Positions 1 through 6,204 of a DNA stretch of 7,387 bases are shown here, one piece after another. Source of the DNA: an uncultured bacterium (lineage in GTDB: Bacteria; Verrucomicrobiota; Kiritimatiellia; CAIKKV01); contig CAIKKV010000001.1 in the NCBI GenBank assembly GCA_903828035.1, positions 1 through 7,387 on the forward strand, given 5' to 3'. The position numbers and the translations under genes were made by a program. How positions within the stretch are numbered: position 1 is the first letter of the stretch; each line of letters begins with the position of its first letter. The notes beneath the pieces were generated by a model, which was not told where the DNA came from, did no database searches, and saw only the letters and a program-made list of their open reading frames with translations.

Positions 1-2012
1 GCAACGGCCCGGGTCTGGTAGCCATCGCGCCACACGGGGGAAAAGCGGACGGCCCGGGGCCGGTCGAAGGCCACCTCCACCGCTCCCGAAAACCGGTGCG
101 TCCGGATGGCCGACACCTGCGCGACGCGCTGCCCGGGCGCCACGTCAAGCCACTGGCCACCGCTGCGGACCCGCAAAACAGCCGCGGTCTGGACGGCGGT
201 CTCCTGGAGGAAAAACGGCAGCGTTTCATGCAATTCGGACAGGGCGCAAAGCGCGGCGCCGGAAACCGTGGTCTCGATGGCGACGCCGGAAAAATCGGCC
301 GTAAACCGCCGGCGATACTCCAGCCCGGAATCCGTTTCCGTATGCGCCGCGGGATCCAGACACGGGAGGCGGCCGGCCACCTCCACCACCGCGCCTGTCT
401 CCGAAAGCCGGCTCCCGACCGCGGGTTTGCGAATGCGATTGGAGGTTACCAGCGTGTTTGAGCGGGTCACCCCGCTGACCGCGTGAACCGGCCAGGAGCG
501 CCATTCCTCCCAGGAATCCAGCACCCCGCCCTGCACGCCGCGCCGGCGGCCCGCTAGAGTGACGCCGGTCCCGGGAGTCCAGAACACGGACAACTGGCCT
601 CCGCCGAAGCCAAGGGGAAGGTTGTTGTGGCCAAAGGACTTCCCGACCGGCCCGGTATGGATCGCCACCGCATAGGCCGGGAATCGGGCGATCGTGAACG
701 CCTCGCCGAAGGCGCGGATAAACGTTTGGCTTCCGGAATAGGGAAGCTGCAGCGATTGGGCTTGGATCCGCGCGCGGGCGCGGGCCAGGTGGCCGGAGGG
801 GGCGTTGTCGGCCGCGTAATTGATCCGGCGGCTCCAGTGTGACTCGGCCCAAGGGTGGGTCTTCAGGGGAGCGGACAGATTCCGGTTAAGCGCCTGGACG
901 AGATTCGAGGCCGCGCCGGCAAGGGCGGCGTCATCGGGTATGCCGCACAGGAGCAACGCGCTGTCATCCAGCATGCCGTCCGCGTGAAGGCGCGCGGGAA
1001 ACTGCCATTGATCGCGGGGCGGATCCCCGGAGGTGCGGGAGGCCATGGCGCTGGGACCGGAATAACCGGCGCCGGGGTTTGGAAAACAGAGGTGGGCGCG
1101 CAGGCGAAGGGATTTGACCACGGCCTCGCGCGCGAACGGCCAGTCGGAAACAAGGGCGGCCCAGGACCCGAAATAGAGACTGATGCCATTGTAGGAGGTG
1201 TCGAAGCAGCCGTTGTCGACAAAGTAGCCGGCGGGATTGAAAAAGGCGGGATCCGTGAACAGGAGGCGGGCGTAGGTTTCGGCAAGGGTCGAAAGCTCCG
1301 GATCGGCAAGGGCCTCGCGCGCGTACCAGAGGCCCACGGGCGCAAACAGGTCCATGTCGGTCATCAAGCCGGTCGGCCCCCAGTCGACGAGGCGATGGAC
1401 CATTTTCTTGAGGCCTGTTTCGAAGGCGAGCCGGGCCTCCGGGGGGAGCACGTCCTTGCACAGACGGAACGTGTCGGCGATCCAGATGAGGTTGCCGCCG
1501 AGGAAGTCGGAGCGCGCGGCGCCGCGCGGATCGGTCTCCTGCAGCGCATCCAGCATGCACAGGTCCACGGACGCGAGAACGAGCGCGCGCAGCTTGACGG
1601 CGCGGACGTTGTAATAGGGATTTCCCGGATAATTCCATGACGCCAGCCAGGCGAGGGACTGGCAGGCGGCGGGCTCGGCCGGCAGGGCCAGTCCGTTGGT
1701 GCTCTCCAGGGCGGCCAGGGTGAACGACTCGGCCGGCAGGCGTATTTCGGAGACGCCGGGCGCCTGGAGAGCGAGCAGCCAGAGGGCATAGCGTTCATCG
1801 TCGCTGGCGGGCGACCGCGCAGTAAACGGAACAACGGGAACGGCCAGGTCGTTGGTGCCGAGGGTGTGAAGGTAAAGCCGAAGCGCTCTCTGATAGTCAT
1901 GCGTCTCCGGAAGCCGGTCAACCGGCAACGTGACCTGGACGTAGGCGGCAGGGGCTGCCCCGGCCAAAAAGAGCGCCACAAAAAAGGACAGTCCGCGCGG
2001 GAGGAAGTTCAT
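1..2012 (-). CDS. Secreted alpha-toroid/beta-sandwich protein, polysaccharide-lyase-like, C-terminus beyond the window
   Basis: Reading the minus strand from the ATG at 2012-2010, all 670 codons to the left edge are open, so the C-terminus is missing. Residues 1-27 form a signal peptide (basic start, hydrophobic core, Ala-rich cleavage site ending APAA), so the product should be exported. Residues about 80-340 are helical with Trp and Asn/Tyr motifs: NPYYNVRAVKLRAL at 131-144, GGNLIWIADTF at 172-182, DWGPTGLMTDMDLFAP at 210-225 and DNGCFDTSYNGISLYFG at 266-282. The last resembles the Asn/His/Tyr loops of alpha/alpha-toroid lyases (PL8 or heparinase II/III type). From about residue 430 the sequence is beta-rich (HTGPVGKSFGHNNLPLGFGGG from 452), as in the beta-sandwich half of such lyases. 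No named family is recognised with certainty, and a noncatalytic role is possible. It lies 33 bases after the SGNH gene on the same strand. No strong Shine-Dalgarno sequence precedes this ATG, which suggests translational coupling. The start is chosen because it gives a complete signal peptide. Confidence 0.85.
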   Translation of the reverse strand, partial: MNFLPRGLSFFVALFLAGAAPAAYVQVTLPVDRLPETHDYQRALRLYLHTLGTNDLAVPVVPFTARSPASDDERYALWLLALQAPGVSEIRLPAESFTLAALESTNGLALPAEPAACQSLAWLASWNYPGNPYYNVRAVKLRALVLASVDLCMLDALQETDPRGAARSDFLGGNLIWIADTFRLCKDVLPPEARLAFETGLKKMVHRLVDWGPTGLMTDMDLFAPVGLWYAREALADPELSTLAETYARLLFTDPAFFNPAGYFVDNGCFDTSYNGISLYFGSWAALVSDWPFAREAVVKSLRLRAHLCFPNPGAGYSGPSAMASRTSGDPPRDQWQFPARLHADGMLDDSALLLCGIPDDAALAGAASNLVQALNRNLSAPLKTHPWAESHWSRRINYAADNAPSGHLARARARIQAQSLQLPYSGSQTFIRAFGEAFTIARFPAYAVAIHTGPVGKSFGHNNLPLGFGGGQLSVFWTPGTGVTLAGRRRGVQGGVLDSWEEWRSWPVHAVSGVTRSNTLVTSNRIRKPAVGSRLSETGAVVEVAGRLPCLDPAAHTETDSGLEYRRRFTADFSGVAIETTVSGAALCALSELHETLPFFLQETAVQTAAVLRVRSGGQWLDVAPGQRVAQVSAIRTHRFSGAVEVAFDRPRAVRFSPVWRDGYQTRAV

Positions 2013-2027
2013 GCTCGCCGTTCTTTT

Positions 2028-2044
2028 GAAGCGTCGGCCGCTTC
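2028..2044 (-). other. Intercistronic hairpin between SGNH gene and lyase-like gene
   Basis: GAAGCG (2028-2033) and CGCTTC (2039-2044) are perfect inverted arms around a 5-base loop, starting one base after the SGNH stop codon. In the transcribed minus strand the hairpin is followed by AAAAGAA, not a U tract, so it is not a standard intrinsic terminator. It could stabilise the upstream message or reduce expression of the downstream gene. The short stem could also be chance in GC-rich DNA. Confidence 0.3.
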
Positions 2045-2045
2045 G

Positions 2046-2828
2046 TTATTTCGCTTTTTGCGTGGCTTTCGGGGCCGGCACGGGAATCTCGTCCCAGGCC
2101 TTCTCCGCCAGCTTGAGCTGCGCCTCGCTCAGCCCGAACGCCTTCAGGACGCCGCGGGCCATCATCCGGTTGCCCTGGGCATTCATGTGGACCCCATCCA
2201 CGGTCAGGATGTTGCCCTTCGTGGCCACCTGCCCGGCCGCCACCGCCGCCTGCATATCCGCGCTCACGTCGGCCAGCAGGCACTTCTTCTCCTTCGCCAG
2301 CGTCCGCAGGAAATCGTTATAGGGGATCAGCTGCTGGTTCAGCGCGTTCGTCTGCGTTTCCTTGATCATGGTCGCCGTGAGGATCATCACCTTGATCCCG
2401 GCCGCCTGGGCCTGCGACACGATCGCCGTCATGTTGCTTTCATACTGGGGCAAGGCCACGCCGTTCTTCCCGTGCCACACGTCGTTCACGCCGCAGCTCA
2501 CCGTCATCCAGGTCGGCTTCTTGCTCAGCACGTCCTTCTCCAGCCGCGCCAGCATCTGGTTCGACTTGTGCCCCGACTTTCCCGCGGGATAGGCCTTCAC
2601 GGCAATGCCGTTCGTCCCGAACCCCGCCACCACGAGGGTCACATAGCCCAGGGGCTTGGCGCCGTTCGCCGTGATGGAGTCGCCGAGAAAGCCAAGGGAC
2701 TCCCCGGACTTGACCGCCACCCCCTGCGCCGTGCTCTCCGCCGCCGAAAGGGATCCGCCGCCCAGGCACGCCGCCGAGATCAATCCGACGGCCAACCACC
2801 CCGCCACGCCCATCTGCTTGCTCTTCAT
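2046..2828 (-). CDS. Secreted SGNH/GDSL-family hydrolase (esterase/deacetylase-like)
   Basis: A 260-residue protein with the SGNH catalytic blocks in order. Block I is FLGDSITANG, with nucleophile Ser51. A block II-type Gly lies in AGKSGHKS (82-89). Block III is GVND at 113-116 (oxyanion Asn115). Block V is DGVH at 211-214 (Asp211 and His214 of the triad). Residues 1-29 form a signal peptide ending LSAA. Cys21 follows SAA, but Ser at -3 makes a lipobox weak, so a soluble periplasmic or secreted enzyme is favoured. The tail is rich in Pro, Ala and Lys. The frame extends upstream to 2951, but the ATG at 2828 is chosen: AAGGAG stands 6 bases before it and the signal peptide starts there. Family members hydrolyse ester bonds, often acetyl groups on polysaccharides or arylesters. 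The signal-peptide-bearing, lyase-like neighbour downstream supports a carbohydrate esterase role, but the substrate is inference. Confidence 0.93.
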   Translation of the reverse strand: MKSKQMGVAGWLAVGLISAACLGGGSLSAAESTAQGVAVKSGESLGFLGDSITANGAKPLGYVTLVVAGFGTNGIAVKAYPAGKSGHKSNQMLARLEKDVLSKKPTWMTVSCGVNDVWHGKNGVALPQYESNMTAIVSQAQAAGIKVMILTATMIKETQTNALNQQLIPYNDFLRTLAKEKKCLLADVSADMQAAVAAGQVATKGNILTVDGVHMNAQGNRMMARGVLKAFGLSEAQLKLAEKAWDEIPVPAPKATQKAK

Positions 2829-2893
2829 CAGTCTCTCCTTTTGGGATTTATCAAAAATCGTCCCGATCTTACCAGCCGCACCCTCATGGCACC

Positions 2894-2899
2894 ATGATA
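2894..2899 (-). promoter_or_regulatory. Possible -10 element for the SGNH/lyase-like unit
   Basis: The minus strand reads TATCAT, a 5 of 6 match to TATAAT, about 65 bases before the SGNH start codon. The -35 position would fall in the CTACAC at the edge of the REP-like palindrome, and it matches the consensus poorly. TAAGAT nearer the gene is an alternative. This is a weak call made only because the region between the divergent genes must hold a leftward promoter. Confidence 0.22.
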
Positions 2900-2918
2900 A
2901 AACAGGACTTGCACCCGT

Positions 2919-2942
2919 GTAGCCGCCGCTGATAAGCGGTGG
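2919..2942 (+). repeat. REP-like palindromic unit A (GTAG foot, 8-bp stem, GATA loop)
   Basis: GTAG is followed by CCGCCGCT, loop GATA, then AGCGGTGG. Seven of the eight stem pairs are Watson-Crick and one is a G:T wobble. A GTAG tetranucleotide at the foot of an imperfect hairpin is the known signature of REP sequences recognised by RAYT (Y1-type) transposases. Unit B lies 13 bases away in inverted orientation with the same architecture, giving a BIME-like pair. No RAYT gene is in the window, so the assignment rests on structure alone. Confidence 0.6.
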
Positions 2943-2955
2943 ACATGGCACAGGA

Positions 2956-2979
2956 CCGCGCCTTATCAGGCGCGGCTAC
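2956..2979 (-). repeat. REP-like palindromic unit B (inverted partner of unit A)
   Basis: On the minus strand GTAG is followed by CCGCGCCT, loop GATA and AGGCGCGG, a perfect 8-bp stem. The first 7 bases (GTAGCCG), the loop and the overall length match unit A, while the inner stem bases differ but stay complementary between the arms. This points to selection for structure, not simple duplication. The pair sits between divergent genes and just upstream of the candidate promoter of the CBM9-like gene, so it may also act in transcript ends or supercoiling. Confidence 0.62.
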
Positions 2980-3002
2980 GAAGAGGATACAAAACAATCC
3001 TG

Positions 3003-3032
3003 CTGGCATCAACAGCCGGCGAATGATACAAT
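3003..3032 (+). promoter_or_regulatory. Candidate sigma70-like promoter for the CBM9-like gene
   Basis: CTGGCA (3003-3008, 4 of 6 to TTGACA) and TACAAT (3027-3032, 5 of 6 to TATAAT) are separated by 18 bases. Transcription would start near 3039, giving a very short leader that carries the ribosome binding site AAGGAGA at 3044-3050. This small patch is AT-richer than its surroundings, which supports the call. Confidence 0.42.
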
Positions 3033-3055
3033 TAGCGCCCTAAAAGGAGAATCCC

Positions 3056-3991
3056 ATGCGTAAAATTCTCATACCGCTGGCCCTGCTGGCCCTGGCCCTT
3101 CCCGTGCACGCCCACTTGTGCAACGATGTCTTCGCCCAGGCGCGCGACAACCTCGCCGTCAAGGTCGACATCCGCGACGGCCAGCTCCGCATCAACAAGG
3201 AGGCCTCCTTCCGCGTCTACCTCCTCAACACCATGGACCGCCCCATCGCCGATATCCGCCTCGCCGTCGTCAGCCCCGACTTCGACGCCGTCATCGAACC
3301 CTCCGCCGACTGGAAGGGCTTCCCCCGCCTCCAGACCTCCCTCAAGGGTGGCAAGAAAGAGTTCTTCAACGTCACGCTCAAACGCAAAAGCGGCATCGCC
3401 GACGGCAAATACGACATCGGCCTGCGCCTCTACAACGGCCAGAAGCCGGCCATGGAGTTCAAGACCGTCGATATCGCCGACGCCATGTCCCTCGTCCAGA
3501 TCCCCCGCAGCCCCGCGACGCTGAAAGTGGATGGCAAGGTCCAGAAAACGGAGTGGGCCGACGCCGCCCTCTGCACCGGCCTGCAGGCTGAAGGCAAGGA
3601 AGGCAAATACACCGTCAAGCAGGATCCCGACTCCGAAACCCGCGTGCGCCTCTCCTCCGACGGAAGCATGCTCTACGCCCTCGTCACCAGCCCCGCCCCC
3701 GGCACCAACGACACGATGCGCCTCTATCTCGCCTCCGACTCCGACGCCAAGCCCGCCATCCTGGAGCTGGACCTGCAAACCGGCGCCCTCAAGAACGCCC
3801 CCGCCTCGGCCGTCAGCAAGCTGTCACCCGACGGCATCGAGCTCCAGATCCCCCTCAAGGACCTGAACCTCGGGAAAACATTCCTGCTCAACCTGGCGCG
3901 GCAGAAGAACGGCGCGCTCTCCGTCTGGCGCGGCAATTGCGCCTCGGTTGAAAATCCCATCGTCTACGCCAGCATGATCGTGGCCGATTGA
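3056..3991 (+). CDS. Secreted protein with Ig-like segment and CBM9-like domain
   Basis: A 311-residue protein. Residues 1-19 are a signal peptide (MRK start, Leu/Ala core, cleavage after PVHA). Residues about 31-140 are beta-rich and resemble an Ig-like domain of the NEW3/CARDB type: LAVKVDIRDGQLRINKEASF at 33-52, FFNVTLKRKSGIADGKYDIG at 103-122. Residues about 154-308 fit a CBM9-like (DOMON-related) sandwich: TLKVDGKVQKTEWADA at 155-170, SSDGSMLYALVTSPAP at 200-215, an acidic DTMRLYLASDSDAK stretch and a C-terminal LSPDGIELQIPLKDL. Family members bind sugar ends or serve as modules of secreted enzymes; here no catalytic domain is visible. AAGGAGA stands 5 bases before the ATG. The gene runs alone and converges on the oxidoreductase gene, with 9 bases between stops and no terminator seen. 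The coding strand is extremely C-rich, which opens long false frames on both strands. Function beyond ligand binding is unknown. Confidence 0.88.
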   Translation: MRKILIPLALLALALPVHAHLCNDVFAQARDNLAVKVDIRDGQLRINKEASFRVYLLNTMDRPIADIRLAVVSPDFDAVIEPSADWKGFPRLQTSLKGGKKEFFNVTLKRKSGIADGKYDIGLRLYNGQKPAMEFKTVDIADAMSLVQIPRSPATLKVDGKVQKTEWADAALCTGLQAEGKEGKYTVKQDPDSETRVRLSSDGSMLYALVTSPAPGTNDTMRLYLASDSDAKPAILELDLQTGALKNAPASAVSKLSPDGIELQIPLKDLNLGKTFLLNLARQKNGALSVWRGNCASVENPIVYASMIVAD

Positions 3992-4000
3992 GGGCTGGGT

Positions 4001-5185
4001 TCACTCCCCCGCCGGCATCGCCATTTCGGGTTCCAGGATCGCGCCCTGCCGCTTGAGCTGCGCCTGCAGCCTGGCCACCGGCAGGGCCTGCAGGTTGTAG
4101 CCCTTCCCCTTCGCCGCCAGCGCCGCCGCCGTTCCCGCCGCCTCCCCGGTCGCCACGCAGCCCGGGATCGCGCGGGTCACATCCCAGACGGTCGTGTCCG
4201 CGGAAATGCAGCGGCCGACCGCCAGCAGGTTCCGGTTGCGGACGCCGAGAAGCGAGCGCAGGGGAATCGCGTAGACCGGGCCGTCTTTGCGCCAGTCGCC
4301 CGTCAGGCCGATCGTATCGTCGAACCACTCGTGCCGGTTTTTTTCACCCAGGGAAAACGAGCCGACCAGCCGGCGCGTCATGCGGAAACAGGGGATCATG
4401 TTGGGCATCACCAGCTGTGCCTCTTCCTCCGGCTGCTTCTCCCGCAAAGCGGCCATCCGCTGCCGGATCATCGCCCGGGCGCCCAGGATCTGCGCCGTGA
4501 CCTGCTCCGCGTCGTCCCCCCGGAAAAAGGGGCCGACCGCCCCCTCCTTCCGCGCCTCGGGGCTGTACCGGTTCGACATTGGGTCCAAATGCAGCCCCGA
4601 GGCGGTCAGGTAGTAATACCAGCCCGCCAGCACGTTCGTGTCGAGGGACTCGGTCTCCTCCCCCGCCAGGGCGCACACATCGGCATCGCCGGTGGCGTCG
4701 ATGACAACCCGGCACGCCACGGCGCTCCGGCCGCTCTTGTTCTCCACGACCAGGTGTTGGATCCGGTCCCGCCGCCGCGCGACGGCGCAGACGCGGGTGT
4801 CGTAGAGCAGCTTCACCCCGGCCTCGAGCAGCCATTTCTCGAGCGCCAGCAGGTAGGAGGCGGGGTTGAACTCCACCTGGTACCGGGTCCGCTTGCGCGC
4901 CTCGGGGTCGCCCCCCGGCTGCCAGCAGGCGGGAATCCCGATGAACCGGGCCGGCCGGTTGTCCCGGGCCAGATCCGCGACCGACAGCTTCAGCAGCTCT
5001 TCGGCCAGCCCCGCGATGACCTGCCGGCCCCGCCCGTCGCAGAGCGGCAGCCAGACGATCACATTGCCGAGCGTGGCCAGCCCCCCAAGCCCGTAGGCCT
5101 TGTCGAGCAGGCAGACCGAGGCGCCGTTGCGCGCCGCGGCCACCGCCGCGGCCACGCCCGCCATGCCGCCCCCGGCCACGACCAC
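4001..5185 (-). CDS. FAD-dependent oxidoreductase (PF12831-type); N-terminus probably extends upstream
   Basis: From the first canonical start, a GTG at 5185, the protein has 394 residues. It opens with a dinucleotide-binding fold: GxGxxG at 5-10 and the ribose-binding acid Asp28 after SVCLL. A second motif, IDATGDAD (162-169), is typical of this family. The C-terminal FAD site is LLAVGRCIS (320-328) plus GCVATGEAAGTAAAL (342-356). Members of this family are poorly characterised flavoproteins. No signal peptide is visible, so it is probably cytoplasmic. Numbering here uses the GTG, but the frame is open upstream to a TGA at 5284-5282 and encodes TIREPSRKLPVSGAFD just before the fold, a segment typical of the family. 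A start at ATC 5266 with GGGAG 6 bases before it would include that segment and add 27 residues. It follows the M55 gene in the same direction and is probably co-transcribed. Substrate and product are unknown. Confidence 0.88.
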   Translation of the reverse strand: MVVAGGGMAGVAAAVAAARNGASVCLLDKAYGLGGLATLGNVIVWLPLCDGRGRQVIAGLAEELLKLSVADLARDNRPARFIGIPACWQPGGDPEARKRTRYQVEFNPASYLLALEKWLLEAGVKLLYDTRVCAVARRRDRIQHLVVENKSGRSAVACRVVIDATGDADVCALAGEETESLDTNVLAGWYYYLTASGLHLDPMSNRYSPEARKEGAVGPFFRGDDAEQVTAQILGARAMIRQRMAALREKQPEEEAQLVMPNMIPCFRMTRRLVGSFSLGEKNRHEWFDDTIGLTGDWRKDGPVYAIPLRSLLGVRNRNLLAVGRCISADTTVWDVTRAIPGCVATGEAAGTAAALAAKGKGYNLQALPVARLQAQLKRQGAILEPEMAMPAGE

Positions 5186-5263
5186 GTCAAAGGCGCCGGA
5201 AACCGGAAGCTTCCGGGACGGCTCGCGAATCGTCGGGGGAACGGACTCAGCGTTGGATGTGTT

Positions 5264-5277
5264 GATCGCGATCTCCC
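5264..5277 (-). promoter_or_regulatory. Ribosome binding site with possible ATC start for the oxidoreductase
   Basis: On the minus strand GGGAG (5277-5273) is followed by six bases and then ATC (5266-5264) in the oxidoreductase frame. There is no ATG, GTG or TTG in this frame between the upstream TGA (5284-5282) and the GTG at 5185, and that GTG has no purine-rich site before it. ATC is a rare start codon, so a real ATC start, an ATG changed to ATC, or a sequence error are all possible. Confidence 0.4.
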
Positions 5278-5303
5278 AGATTCAAGATATGGAAAGAAAA
5301 GAT

Positions 5304-6089
5304 CTACCCGCAGAGAAGCTGCAGCGCCGCCTCGACGGTGGGCGCGCTGACCTCGTAGGTGCGGCCATCGATGACGCGCACCCCCGGCCGGCCCACGGGC
5401 ACGCCGCCGCGGGAGACGAGCTCGAGCCGCATACGCACCGGGCGGGCTGCCTTGAAGGGTTTGATGGCGCGGCACTGGGCGACGGCGCGGGCCGATCCCT
5501 CGCGGAGGCGCCGGTGTGCCTCCTCCTTGGGCAGCAGAAGCCCGTACTCCACGTCGAGCCCCTGCTTCACCTCGACCGTCACGATATCCTTGATCAGCCG
5601 GCGCGCCTCGCGGCAGACCTTGTCGTCGCCGCTCACCATGATGGCCGGCACGCCCTGGTCGCCGGCCATCGCGGCGTCGATCGCCACCTCGCCGGCCTTT
5701 TTGCCGTTCAGCCAGAAGGTCTGCCACTGCGCTGAGCTCATCGTATGCTCCAGGATCGCCTGGGGCGTTCCGGCCATGGCGTGGTAGCCCAGCAGGATCA
5801 GGCCGTCGGCTTTCTCGAGGCCCGGAATCCGCGGGCCGCGCCGGCCGGCCCCCTGGGCGTACACGGCGCGGGGATCCAGGTCCTCCCAGATCAGGTGATA
5901 GCCGCACCCGTGGCAGTCGCGGACGGTCACGCGGGTCGCCCCGCCCTTGAAGCAGCCGTCCACGCAGGCGTTGACGTCGGCGGTTAAATAACGCCTGCCC
6001 GCCTGGTAGTGCTCGCCATCGGGCAGGACCTGCGACTTGCGGCAGATGCCGCTGATGCCTTCCATATCCACCATCATGACAATATTCAT
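5304..6089 (-). CDS. M55 family zinc D-aminopeptidase (DppA-like)
   Basis: A 261-residue protein that aligns by eye over its full length with Bacillus DppA. The start MNIVMMVDMEGISG gives metal ligands Asp8 and Glu10. DCHG gives His60, LLGYHA gives His103, and NGKKAGEVAID gives Glu134; these match the DppA zinc ligands. His115 in EHTMSS matches the proposed catalytic base, and MVSGDDKVCREA (151-162) is also conserved. DppA releases D-Ala from short D-amino-acid peptides in the cytoplasm, and no signal peptide is seen here. A role in turnover of wall-derived D-peptides is family knowledge; the actual substrate is not shown. AAGGAGAG lies 8 bases before the ATG. The stop is followed 37 bases later by the likely start of the FAD oxidoreductase, so the two probably form an operon. 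No dipeptide transporter genes are in the window. Confidence 0.94.
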   Translation of the reverse strand: MNIVMMVDMEGISGICRKSQVLPDGEHYQAGRRYLTADVNACVDGCFKGGATRVTVRDCHGCGYHLIWEDLDPRAVYAQGAGRRGPRIPGLEKADGLILLGYHAMAGTPQAILEHTMSSAQWQTFWLNGKKAGEVAIDAAMAGDQGVPAIMVSGDDKVCREARRLIKDIVTVEVKQGLDVEYGLLLPKEEAHRRLREGSARAVAQCRAIKPFKAARPVRMRLELVSRGGVPVGRPGVRVIDGRTYEVSAPTVEAALQLLCG

Positions 6090-6110
6090 CGGGCAAACTC
6101 TCCTTTTCTT

Positions 6111-6134
6111 CTCTGCGCGCTGCGCGGCTCCGCG
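6111..6134 (-). repeat. Short degenerate 8-bp tandem repeat upstream of the M55 gene
   Basis: The minus strand shows three related 8-mers in a row: CGCGGAGC, CGCGCAGC and GCGCAGAG. They stand just before the M55 ribosome binding site. Similar period-8 'gcgcagag' strings recur in intergenic DNA of many environmental bacteria, from general recollection. CGCGG/CCGCG within it can also pair. Function is unknown. Confidence 0.35.
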
Positions 6135-6176
6135 TGAATAAATCTTTTCTTTTATCCAGTCCGAACGTCATTCTTT

Positions 6177-6202
6177 CGGGTAAGGCGCTTCGCCGATACC
6201 CG
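6177..6202 (-). terminator. Hairpin after the CNNM gene stop, possible terminator without a U tract
   Basis: Outer arms CGGGTA (6177-6182) and TACCCG (6197-6202) enclose inner arms GGCG (6184-6187) and CGCC (6191-6194) with a 3-base loop. The transcribed minus strand enters this hairpin two bases after the CNNM stop codon. It is then followed by AAAGAATG, so the U tract of a classical intrinsic terminator is absent. It may work as a U-less terminator, a 3'-end stabiliser, or a partial block between CNNM and M55. Confidence 0.42.
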
Positions 6203-6204
6203 CC

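Noticed and set aside
226..852. 208-codon minus-strand open frame
   Set aside because: It is in a different frame from the open 670-codon gene covering the same bases; its composition is Arg/Pro/Gly-rich and not protein-like.
855..1640. 261-codon plus-strand open frame
   Set aside because: It lies opposite the lyase-like gene, has low-complexity Gly/Arg/Ala sequence without a fold or ribosome site, and is a by-product of GC-rich third positions.
1866..2897. 343-codon plus-strand open frame
   Set aside because: It covers the antisense of the SGNH gene, whose catalytic blocks are unambiguous; the translation is rich in Arg, His and Leu as expected for an antisense shadow.
2046..2951. Longer SGNH start at 2951
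   Set aside because: The extra 41 residues run through the REP-like region and lack a ribosome site, whereas the ATG at 2828 has AAGGAG and opens a signal peptide.
3032..3778. 248-codon minus-strand open frame with Gly/Val/Asp/Glu-rich sequence
   Set aside because: It looks smooth but is the antisense of the C-rich CBM9-like gene, which has a signal peptide, ribosome site and promoter; no domain is seen in the antisense.
4331..5350. 339-codon plus-strand open frame
   Set aside because: It is the antisense of the FAD oxidoreductase with no family motif.
5059..6171. 370-codon minus-strand open frame spanning the M55 gene and the start of the oxidoreductase
   Set aside because: It is in another frame from both genes and is Arg/Pro/Gly-rich; M55 metal ligands exist only in the 5304-6089 frame.
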